Source: Flavobacteriales bacterium UBA852
Lineage (GTDB): Bacteria; Bacteroidota; Bacteroidia; Flavobacteriales_E; Vicingaceae
Assembly: GCA_002295925.1 (NCBI GenBank)
Contig: DBGO01000013.1
Coordinates: forward strand, 62,001-126,000
Length of the DNA stretch: 64,000 bases
Direction: 5' to 3'
The position numbers were made by a program, and so were the translations under genes. This document shows, one piece after another, positions 26,293 through 36,200 of this stretch (position 1 is its first letter; each line of letters starts with the position of its first letter). The notes under the pieces were generated by a model. The model saw nothing but the letters and a program-made list of their open reading frames with translations, was not told where the DNA came from and did not search any database.

Positions 26293-27105
26293 TTATGCAT
26301 TATGTATGTGAACATCCATTTGAGGATATGGAATATTCAATCCTTCTTTATCGAATGTTTTATACACTTTTTCATTCATATCAAAAAATACACCCCAATA
26401 GTCTGCACCGTTAACCCATGCGCGAACAACAAAATTTACAGAGCTGTCGGCTAATTCGCTCACAGCAATAAAGGGTTCCGGGTCTTTTAAAATGCGAGCA
26501 TCTTCACTTAATAATTTTTTTAATACTTCTTTGGCTTTATCTACGTCGTCGCCATATCCAATACCAAACGTCCAATCTACTCTTCGAGTAGGCATTGTAG
26601 AATAGTTTACCATCGAAGAAGTTGATAACCCTCCGTTTGGAATAATAATGGTTTTATTGTCTCCGGTGGTAATGATTGTATTGAAAATTTGAATTTCTTT
26701 TACTACTCCGGCATAGCCTTGAGCTTCGATGAAATCACCTACTTTAAACGGTTTGAAAATAAGCAACATCACTCCGCCCGCAAAATTTTGTAATGTACCG
26801 GATAATGCCATACCTACGGCTAAACCGGCAGCACCTAAAATGGCAATAAACGACGTCATTTCAACACCCAACATTCCCAAAACGGTTATTACCAATAAGG
26901 TTTTAAGCAATGCTGAAGTTAAGCTTTTTATGAAAGGCTTCAAAGAATCATCAATTTTACGTTTCTCCATTAGTTTGGATAGTAAATTTATTATCCATTT
27001 AATAACGATTCCACCTATTATCCATACGATAATTGCGCCAATAATTTTCGGGCAATATTCTAAAGCCATGGTCATTATTTCATTTTTAATTGTTTCTACA
27101 TTCAT
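26293..27105 (-). CDS. mscS: Small mechanosensitive ion channel (MscS family)
   Basis: 270 residues from the ATG at 27105; an ORF-extending start 12 codons upstream lacks a sensible N-terminus. Three membrane helices (about 14-35, 55-80, 85-115) lead into the pore helix GAAGLAVGMALSGTLQNFAGG, a Gly/Ala-packed TM3 typical of MscS, then the beta domain (VGDFIEAQGYAGVVKEIQ, IIIPNG) and the cytosolic cage. It releases solutes under osmotic downshock at the inner membrane. The gene sits between a small helical protein gene and the DUF3078 gene, all on the minus strand. Confidence 0.93.
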   Translation of the reverse strand: MNVETIKNEIMTMALEYCPKIIGAIIVWIIGGIVIKWIINLLSKLMEKRKIDDSLKPFIKSLTSALLKTLLVITVLGMLGVEMTSFIAILGAAGLAVGMALSGTLQNFAGGVMLLIFKPFKVGDFIEAQGYAGVVKEIQIFNTIITTGDNKTIIIPNGGLSTSSMVNYSTMPTRRVDWTFGIGYGDDVDKAKEVLKKLLSEDARILKDPEPFIAVSELADSSVNFVVRAWVNGADYWGVFFDMNEKVYKTFDKEGLNIPYPQMDVHIHNA

Positions 27106-27197
27106 TTTAAGTTTATTTTTAATTAGGTGCGCAATATACAATTTTTTTTAACTGCAAAATGTGACAAATATTACCTAATCGTTTGAGGGTGTGATGT

Positions 27198-27623
27198 TTA
27201 CTGTAAAGTTGTTATTTTACGAATAATGTTATTTTTCAAAGCGATTCGCTCAAAAGACAGTGTATTTGAAATTTCATCGGTTATCTCCAGCAACTCTATT
27301 GCTTTATTTAACCGGCTTTTTGCTTGTAACAGTTCCTTGTTGTGAATTAAAATATGGGATTGCTCCACCAAAATTTTGGCTAAACTATCGATATGATTAG
27401 CGTTGAAATTCTTGTTTTTCAGGTAAGAAAGTAATTCCGGTTTTGTTAATGAAATTAATTCATCGACCGAAATATTTAACTGTTGCTGTAATCTTTTGTT
27501 GTAATTATTGATTTGCGCAATGTTATTTTCTCCGGATTTTAATTGTACTATTTCTGATAAAAGATTAGCTAATGCTTTACCCAGTCTTTCTATTTCATCT
27601 TTAAATAAATCTCTTTTTTGCAT
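27198..27623 (-). CDS. Small helical protein downstream of porP, function unknown
   Basis: 141 residues from the ATG at 27623 (MQKRDLFKDEIERLGKALANLL), 11 bases after the porP stop. The longer version beginning nine codons earlier would overlap porP and is less likely. The sequence is almost entirely helical with many Leu, Glu, Lys and Asn, and the N-terminal segment resembles small uncharacterised Bacteroidota proteins with a similar IExxG motif. Residues 85-140 may form a TPR-like helical pair. The close spacing suggests co-transcription with porP. I cannot assign a function. Confidence 0.65.
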   Translation of the reverse strand: MQKRDLFKDEIERLGKALANLLSEIVQLKSGENNIAQINNYNKRLQQQLNISVDELISLTKPELLSYLKNKNFNANHIDSLAKILVEQSHILIHNKELLQAKSRLNKAIELLEITDEISNTLSFERIALKNNIIRKITTLQ

Positions 27624-27634
27624 TTCTTTTTCTA

Positions 27635-28636
27635 TTAGAACTTTGGGCAAGGCATATAAAAATCCCTTTTACGCTTCTTTTTGTTTTTCTTAAATGGATA
27701 TTCTGTAATAATGGAAATTTCGTGCGAGCCGCCGGTATTCGCTGCCAAAGCAGAAATGGTCAAATCATAACTGTATCCGAAATGAATGTACTCCCACTCC
27801 CAGCCCAACATAAAAATTAAAGCATCATTGTTGGGTCTTCCGGGAGCATATTGCTTAATGGGCAAGCCTCTGTACCAAATACCCGCCAGAATGGTTTTAT
27901 ATTGAAGATAAAAACCCAAATCTAATTGATCCCACTCTTGCTGAAAACGATAACGAGTGGTTACAAACATACTGGTATTGTATTTTCCTTTAATGTTTTT
28001 ATTGAGTGGAATTTTTAGCCCTGTATGAATATCTACTTTAATCGGAATTTGTATTAATCGCCCGTAAAAACTGTCGTTTGGTTTATTTAAATGATTAAAC
28101 GATGCTCCAAACCAAAACATTGGCGTGTAGTATAAAACTCCGGTATTAAAATCAATATATGTGAGTGATTGAATGTTTGATGCCGATATTGACGTAGAAT
28201 TTCCGGTAATGATTTGATCGCCAAAAGTTAATTTACTAAAATCTATTGCCCGTTGTGCCAATGCTGCCGAAAGGCCGAAACGCAACACCTTTTTTCTGCC
28301 AACATTCAAGTAATACGAATACAACCCCGATACTTTTGTATAAGATAATCCTCCGCTGCCGGCTTTATCGCTCAATACCAATAAACCTACGCCACTTTTA
28401 GCATTTCTAAAATGATGATCTATGCCAAAATTATAGGATGTAAATGCTCCCGGTATTGAGGGCCATTGCTTGCGGTAGTTTAATGATATTCTGCCCAAAT
28501 AAACATTACCTGCAAAAGCAGGATTCAGATATAAGGGATTGGCATAGTATTGTGAAAATTGAGGGTCTTGTGCACGGGTTTTAGATACCGACACTATTAA
28601 TATAAATAAATAAATGAATATGTTTTTGATACTCAT
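27635..28636 (-). CDS. PorP/SprF family type IX secretion membrane protein
   Basis: 333 residues. Signal peptide ending TRAQ, with Gln as the predicted first mature residue. DPQFSQYYANPLYLNPAFAG at the N-terminus is the family hallmark, followed by alternating strands of an outer-membrane barrel (SLNYRKQWP, SYNFGIDHHF). SprF-like proteins are paired with type B CTD cargo and are needed for its secretion or surface attachment in Flavobacterium. The ATG overlaps the TAA of the upstream TPR/PD40 gene (TAATG), showing tight coupling, and the adhesin gene with a type B domain is two genes upstream. The barrel is expected in the outer membrane. Confidence 0.92.
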   Translation of the reverse strand: MSIKNIFIYLFILIVSVSKTRAQDPQFSQYYANPLYLNPAFAGNVYLGRISLNYRKQWPSIPGAFTSYNFGIDHHFRNAKSGVGLLVLSDKAGSGGLSYTKVSGLYSYYLNVGRKKVLRFGLSAALAQRAIDFSKLTFGDQIITGNSTSISASNIQSLTYIDFNTGVLYYTPMFWFGASFNHLNKPNDSFYGRLIQIPIKVDIHTGLKIPLNKNIKGKYNTSMFVTTRYRFQQEWDQLDLGFYLQYKTILAGIWYRGLPIKQYAPGRPNNDALIFMLGWEWEYIHFGYSYDLTISALAANTGGSHEISIITEYPFKKNKKKRKRDFYMPCPKF

Positions 28637-30222
28637 TATTCGTTATTTTGCGCCGGTTTTAATCTAATAGTTTTATGTAATTCTTGTTCTTTTATTCCTA
28701 AAAAAGATACTTTTTGACGAAGCTTTTTCATTCCATCTGCTTCGATATCTATAATATAATCTTTTGTTTTGTCTAAGATAAGAAGTGCTTTTCCGGTCAC
28801 TTTGTTGGTATAATAAATACCAAATGGCGATTTTTTGCCAAATTCAAATGCTTGAATTTTAGCTCTTATGGGAGAGTTTACGTGATTCAACACATTTAAT
28901 TTAATAATTACCAAATCTTTAATATCAGTTTCAAAAATGACTTTATAAAGATCATAGCTTCCGTAATTATTTTTATCGCGGTAAGAAGAAAAATAACCGT
29001 ACGCACCACTTGGCGATAAAGAGAAAAACACGTCATCATCAGGAGTATTAATCGGATAACCCAAACTTTGAGGCATGCTCCACAGTGTATTTGATATCCA
29101 ATGGCTTTTAAAAATGTCAAACCCACCCATTGATTTATTTTGTGATGAAAAATAAAGTGTTCTGTCGTCGCCTAATAAAAACGGCGCATCTTCATCAAAC
29201 TCAGAGTTTATTTTTTTGCCCAAGTTCATCGGTAAACTCCATTCTCCGGTTGGTAGTTTTCGTATTACATACAAATCTTTTCCGCCATAGCCTCCGGGCC
29301 TGTCTGAACTGAAAATAATCATATTTCCATCGCTGCTAAGCGCCGCACTACTCTCATTATACTCGGAATTAATTGGCTCGGGATATTTTACCGGCGCACT
29401 CCAAGCGCTGTCTTCATACAACGAATAATATAAATCGCCGGATAAACTGTCGTCGCTCGTGCGGTAAATAATCAAGGTATTTCCATCGGCGGATAAACCT
29501 ACAGCCGCATCGTGTGTTGGAGTATTGATAATATCACCTATATTTTTGGCTTTTTTCCACTGTTCGGTTTTTTCATCTTTAAAACTTACATAAACATCTT
29601 CAAAATACTGATTATAAGCATCTTTTTTTCCGCCAAAACTGTCGTCTCTACGCGAAGTGAAAATAAGCATCGACTCATCTGCATTGAGCAGTGGTGTATA
29701 TTCGGGGTATTTTGTATTGATATTTGGATCTAAATTAATTACCTCAACATCTTTTTTATTTTCGATTAAATTTTTGGCAATATTTATTTCTTCCAGATGT
29801 TTCTGAACTTGTTCGGCATTAAAAACAGGGTTTTTCTTAATTTTTAAATATTGATTGAACAATTCTTCTGCTTTTTCAAAATCTAAACGAAGTTGATAGC
29901 TCCATGCCAAATAGTATGCGGCTTCCTTCAATCCTTTGTCATAAGCCGTTTTAAAATATTTAAATGCTTGGTACTTGTTTATTTTCGTATCGAAATAACA
30001 AACGCCGATTTTATAATTTAACTCAGGATTTAAGCTGTCTTTCGGATAAATTGTTTGATATATTTCGAGAGCTTTGATATAATTTTCCTGTTCAAAAAAA
30101 TCATTTGCAAGCATTAATTGCTTGTTATCTTCATCGTTTAACACAGAGGTGGTTTTACACGACAAAAAGCCTGTGAAAAGTGTTAAAATAAAAATTAATA
30201 TTATGTAAAAATGTCTTTTCAT
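28636..30222 (-). CDS. TPR/PD40 lipoprotein of the T9SS adhesin module (PorE-like, no OmpA domain)
   Basis: 528 residues. The signal ends with LSCKTT (lipobox Cys22), so it is a predicted lipoprotein. TPR-like helices span about 30-150 (SLNPELNYKIGVCYFDT). A six-bladed WD40-like PD40 propeller follows (about 170-430), with repeats such as DAAVGLSADGNTLIIYR, SAALSSDGNMIIFSSDRPGGYGGKDLYV and DAPFLLGDDRTLYFSSQ. The last 90 residues look like a carboxypeptidase-regulatory-like beta domain. PorE of the T9SS has TPR, PD40, regulatory-like and OmpA domains; this one stops before an OmpA domain. It lies 10 bases after the adhesin and couples into porP. Confidence 0.85.
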   Translation of the reverse strand: MKRHFYIILIFILTLFTGFLSCKTTSVLNDEDNKQLMLANDFFEQENYIKALEIYQTIYPKDSLNPELNYKIGVCYFDTKINKYQAFKYFKTAYDKGLKEAAYYLAWSYQLRLDFEKAEELFNQYLKIKKNPVFNAEQVQKHLEEINIAKNLIENKKDVEVINLDPNINTKYPEYTPLLNADESMLIFTSRRDDSFGGKKDAYNQYFEDVYVSFKDEKTEQWKKAKNIGDIINTPTHDAAVGLSADGNTLIIYRTSDDSLSGDLYYSLYEDSAWSAPVKYPEPINSEYNESSAALSSDGNMIIFSSDRPGGYGGKDLYVIRKLPTGEWSLPMNLGKKINSEFDEDAPFLLGDDRTLYFSSQNKSMGGFDIFKSHWISNTLWSMPQSLGYPINTPDDDVFFSLSPSGAYGYFSSYRDKNNYGSYDLYKVIFETDIKDLVIIKLNVLNHVNSPIRAKIQAFEFGKKSPFGIYYTNKVTGKALLILDKTKDYIIDIEADGMKKLRQKVSFLGIKEQELHKTIRLKPAQNNE

Positions 30223-30232
30223 ATATCATTTA

Positions 30233-33200
30233 TCAGCGAAGTAAAGTTACGTCGCCAACTTTCACAATTGATGAGCCGTCTATAAAAGTAATCCAAATTT
30301 TCCAAACATAAACATCTTGTTGCAATAGTTTTCCGCGGTAATATCCATCCCAACCTATATTTATATCAAATGTTTCAAAGACCATTTCGCCCCAACGGTT
30401 AAATATCATCATATGAAAATCCTGAACATATTTTGTATGAGGAAAAAACACGGTGTTTGACAGTTGATTAGGATTATATTCTCCGCCATTAGATCCATTT
30501 GGGTCAGGTGTAAAAGCATTGGGCACCTCAACATAAAACTCGGGCTTAACCACAACATCGTTGTAAGCAGTATCTAAGCATCCGTGTTGGTTGGCAACAA
30601 TCAACATAACACTATAAGTGCCGGTATCTCCATAAGTATGTTGTGGGTTTGTCGTTAGTGAAGTGTCTCCATCGTCAAAGCTCCAAAACCATTGAAAAGC
30701 GTCTTGTGATTGGTCGTTGAATTGAATTGTTGGCTGCAAAATGGTTGTTTCCCACGGATTAGCTTCAAAACCGGCAACCGGCAATGGAAAAACTTCTATC
30801 AATGCAGAATCTGTCAACGTATTTATACAGCCTTCGGGAGATGTCAATTGAACGCTTACAGGATAAATACCTGAATTATAAAGTTGTGTTTGAAACATGG
30901 GTTGTGTACTGACCGGTGTTCCATCTATTGACCAAACAAATTGATAATTGGTGTTGTAAAAACTGCTGTCGCCCAAGGTAAAAACTGCCGGCGCACAACT
31001 GCTGTCTTTAAATAAATTTAAATCTATATACGGCAATTGATAAAGGTTCACAAGTGCCGAATCTTGCAATGTATTTCCGCAAATATCCGAAACGGTTAAA
31101 ACGTAGTACGTAGGAAATAAAGGAGATACAGTAAACGGTCCTTCGCCCGGAGGCAAAATGTTCCAAGTATAAATAAAAGTGTGGGTCGTGTCAGCATTAA
31201 AGACTGAAATATACGTAGAGTCTCCCGGGCATATAATTGTATCGGTCAACACAATTTGTGCCAGTGTTAAATCAACAGAATCGCGGGGAACAAAAACGGT
31301 TAAAGAATCTGAACAACCATTGGTATCCGTTACAAATATGGTATAGTTTCCAGATAATAATCCTGTTAATAGTGTATCTTGTAGCGGAGGTGTTGTGTTC
31401 CAATAATAATTGTATGGTTGCGTTCCTCCATTTATAGAAACAGCTATTTCGCCATCTACTCCATTCCAACACGATTCGGGTTTGATATACAATGTATCTA
31501 TGTATAAAGAATCGGGCTCTACTATTTCTGTATTGTCATAAGCACTGCAACCATTTGCATCAAAAGCATATACTGTATAAAAATCGGGAGGCATGTTGTA
31601 AATTGTATCGCCGATAAGTCCGTTGTTCCAAACATAGGTTGCCGGAGCTGTTCCTCCTGATATGGAACCGATTAAAACACCATTGGTATCACCATGGCAC
31701 AATACGTTTATACTGTCGGCTATTGCTACCAAAGGTTGTGGTTGGATAACCGTTATGCTAATGCTGTCTTGGCATCCCATTGCATCGGTTACGGTAACTT
31801 GATAAGTTCCCGCAGGTAAAAATATCGCTGTCGGTGTTATCTGATTATAATAATCATTCCAAGAATAATAATACGGAGATGTTCCGCCACTTGCAACCAC
31901 AGTTGCTGTACCGTCATGTACGCCATAGCAACTTACCCCAGTTGAAGAAGCACTTAATTGCAATGGCGATGGGTTTGTAATACTAACCTGAACAGTATCT
32001 TGGCAACCATTGGCATCGCTTATATAACATTGATAATTGCCGGGTGCTAGGTTGACAGCCATGGAGTCAGTTTGTACAGGAGAAGTGCTCCATTGATAAA
32101 AATAAGGAGATGTTCCGCCGCTTGCATGAGCAATTGCCCACCCATCCGACATATTAGTACAGCTTACTTGATTTGATGATGTTACTGTTGAACTTACAGG
32201 CAGCGGCTCACTCACATACACAATATCTGACAATGAACAATTATTTGCATCTGTAACAATTACGGTATAATACCCTTGGCTTAACCCTGTAGCAGTAGCA
32301 GTAGTTTGATTACTTGCATCATCCCATGAATATGTATATCCGGGCGTACCGCCTGAAACTTGAATGGTTGCTTGACCATCACTTCCTCCATAGCAAGATA
32401 TTTGTTGAGAAAAAATACTGTCGGTTAATGGTGGGGGCTGATTTATTGTTGCCGAAATAGTATCCATACAACCATTGGCATCCGTAATTGTAACGGTATA
32501 GGTTCCTGCATATAAAGTGTCTGCTTGAGGGTTTAATTGAGGAGGTGAGGTATTCCATTGATAATAATAAGGAGCCGTGCCGCCTGCGGCTAATGCATAA
32601 GCTCTTCCATCATTTCCTCCATAACAACTTACATCATTTGTAGAAATAATAAAGGGAACCAAATCCGAAGGTTCTTGAATAGAAACCGAAATGTTTGTTA
32701 CACAACCATTTGCATCCGAAACAGCCACAGTATATGTTCCTCTGGATAAATTTACTGCGGTTTGAGTATTTTGAACAGGTGATGTAAACCATGAATAAGA
32801 ATACGGAGGAGTTCCCCCCACGCCGGTTACTGTGGCAGAACCGTCTGAACCCCCATAACAATTAACATGATTAACATTTGAAATATTGATTTGAAGAGAT
32901 GAGGGCTCTGTTAAAGTAACCGATGATGTATCAGTACAGCCATTATTATCTGTTACTACAACATCATAAGTACCGGCAAGCAAACCTGTGGCAGTATAAT
33001 TTGTTTGTTGAGGAGAAGTATTCCATGAATAAGAATAAGGTGTTGTTCCTCCATATGCTGAAACAGCGACAGAACCATTTGCATCACCATTGCATAATGG
33101 CATATTTACCACGTATGCATTTGAATATAACAGTGCAGGTTGTGTAATAATAATATTTGCTGTTGCAGTACAATTGTTAGAATCTATGACCATAACCGAA

Positions 33201-36200
33201 TACGCACCGGGTCCTAAACTAAAAGCCGAATCATTAACCGCTGTTGGTATAGAATTCCATACATAGGTATAAGGCGTTGTTCCGCCTGATGCTGTTGCAA
33301 CTGCAAAACCATCATTTGCCCCATTACACGAAACCATTCCGGTATCGGTAATAGCAATGGTTAAGAGTTGAGGTTCATTTATGGTAATATTTTGAGAAAT
33401 TGAACAATTATTTACATCTGTAACCGTAACCGTATAGGTGCCGGCAGATAAATTTGACGCTGTTGAATTATTTCCGCCGGAAGACCAACTATGTGAATAA
33501 GGAGGTGTACCTCCGGAAACCACCACAGAAGCACTTCCATCATTTCCCCCGTTACAACTTACATCTTGTGTGCTATAAGTTAATGATAATGGCAACGGTT
33601 CATTTATTACAACCGTAGAGGTAGTATCACAACCTAAATTATCGGTTACTTGCACGGTATATGTCCCTGCCGATAAACCGGTTGCTGTTTGTGTGGTTTG
33701 TCCATTGCTCCATAAATAGGTATAAGGCGAGGAAACACCCGAAACATTTGCTGTAGCTGTACCGTCACTCCCTCCGTTACAGCTTACATCGGTATGAGAA
33801 ACTGATAAAACAACCGGTTGCGGGTTTGTAAGCGTAACACTAACGGCGGCATTACATCCGTTTTGGTCAGTGGCTACACAAATATATGTACCTGCAGGCA
33901 CTCCTGACAATGTAGAATCTATTACCGATGGGGTTGTATTCCATTGGTAAACATAAGGAGGCACCCCTCCTGTTGCAACAGTAACCGCTACCCCATCATT
34001 TCCTCCATAACAAGTTGGGTTTTTTACAGAATCTACCGCGATAGACACAATCAAATCATTTATATATATGGATGCTGATTTTTGACAATCATTAGCATCT
34101 TTTACGGTTACGGTATAATTTCCTGCCGGAATATTGTTAACAGTTGCGGTATTTCCAACATTTGGCGACCACGTATAATTATACGACGGGGTACCTCCGG
34201 AAACAATAACCGAGGCAGATCCATCAGAATTTCCACAAGTTGCATCTGTAGATGATGTTGTCAATGTTAAGTCAGATGGTGCGTTAAAAGTAATGCTGTT
34301 TGTGGCAACGCAACCATTTGCATCGGTAACCGTAACGGTATATGTTCCCGGACCTAAATTATCAATTACATCACTTGTGTCTCCGGTATTCCACACGTAT
34401 AAATAAGGAGCTTGTCCATCATCACAATGAGCTCTTACTTTTCCGGTAGAATCACCATAACATTTTAAATTTTGATCTTTTATATCGTGCCAATGCACCG
34501 TAATTGGGTCAGGTTCTGATATAGTTTGTGAAATCGTGGTTTGACAACCTCTGGCATCTGTAATGGTTAAGGTGTATGTTCCTGCCGGTAAATTATATGC
34601 ATTGGGCGTGTTTTGAACCGGCGAAGTGTTCCAGCTATATGTGTAGTTAGGCGTTCCTCCTGAAACAGAAACAGAAATAGTACCATCGCTTCCTCCATTA
34701 CATGTAACATCATTAAATGAAGTGATTGATGCTGTTAATTGAGGATTTTCGTTAATGGTAACCGGCACGGCTACTTGGCAACCATTGGCATCTGTAACAA
34801 CACATATGTAGTTTCCTGCCTGCAAACCTGTAGCTGTTTGAGCCATTTGCACCGGCGAGGTATTCCATAAATATGTATATGGCGGTGTTCCTCCCTGAGG
34901 TGTAATTGTTGCGGATCCTGTTGCATCGCCAAAGCAATTATTGTGTGTAATTGATGATATATAAGCACTTAATGGTGCCGGTTCGGTTATTACCGCAGAT
35001 ACTTGAACATTACAGCCATTTGTATCTATAACATAAGCCGTGTGATTACCGGGGCAAAGACCTGTTGCTAAGGTATCTGTATTTCCTGAAGGTGACCAAT
35101 TGACCGAAACAGGAGGAGTTCCCCCTGTATAACCCACCTCAATAGTACCGTCGCAAGCACCATTACAAGTAACGTTTGTTGTATTTTCTATAAATGCAGT
35201 TAAAACCGGCGGGTCAACAATAGTAACCCTAACAGAATCTTTACATCCTGCATTGTCAATAATGTTTAACGTGTAATTTCCGGGACATAAGTTAGAGATA
35301 AAAGGGGAATTGCTACCATTGCTCCAACTCAATGAGTAACTTGGTGTTCCTCCGGTAATTACAGCATTTATTTGTCCGTCACAAATACCATTACAACTAA
35401 TGGGTGTAATTTGTGTATCAATATTTAAAGGCGGTGGTTCCGAAATAGTTACACATGCTGAGGCGTTACAACCCGCAGCATCGGTAACTATAGCACAGTA
35501 TGTTCCACCGTTTACATTAGAAGCTGTTGGTGTGGTTTGGAAAGGTGAAGTGTTCCAAAGATAAGTGTACGGACCAACTCCTCCCGAAGCGGCAACCGTT
35601 GCATAACCGTTTCCATCTCCCGGGCAAGTAATATTTCCTGTATCAGTTATAGTTAAGTTTATGTTCGAATAATTGATATGTATAGTATCCGTATCAGAAG
35701 GACAAATTCCGTTTCCCGTTGTTACTAAATATAAGTCAAGTCCACCGTTAAGAACCTCAATAGATGTGGGCGAATAGGTTGTATTTAAAGAGTCTCTGCT
35801 TGGCGAAAAAATACCATTTCCACCCAACCAAGTTCCCCCATTTGCTCCAATAACCGTTCCCGACAAATTCGCGTCAGGTGCATTTGGACAAAGAAACAAA
35901 TCATTTCCGGCTATTGCCTCATTTGGATTTGGTACAACATTTACAACAATTGTATCGGTAACAGGTGGGCAATTTGTTTGGTCGGTTATTTCTACATAAT
36001 AAGTGCCTGAAGTTGTAACAAAAATAGATTGGGTTGTTTCTCCTGTATTCCAATTATAGTTATAAGGAGGTGTTCCCCCACTTGGATTGGCAGTTAGTGT
36101 GCCTCCACTTCCGCCAAAACAAATAGTTGGTTGATTGGGTGAAATATTAACATTTAATGTCGAATTGATATTTACTCTGATTGTATCGCATATGTACACT

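Noticed and set aside
31237..34968. Short open frames in other frames of the SprB-repeat gene, Cys- and Trp-rich
   Set aside because: They recur at similar places in each repeat, which is an effect of the repeat coding sequence.
31310..36127. Repeat array as a possible CRISPR
   Set aside because: Units are about 240 bases, diverged and in one reading frame; no short exact repeats with spacers.
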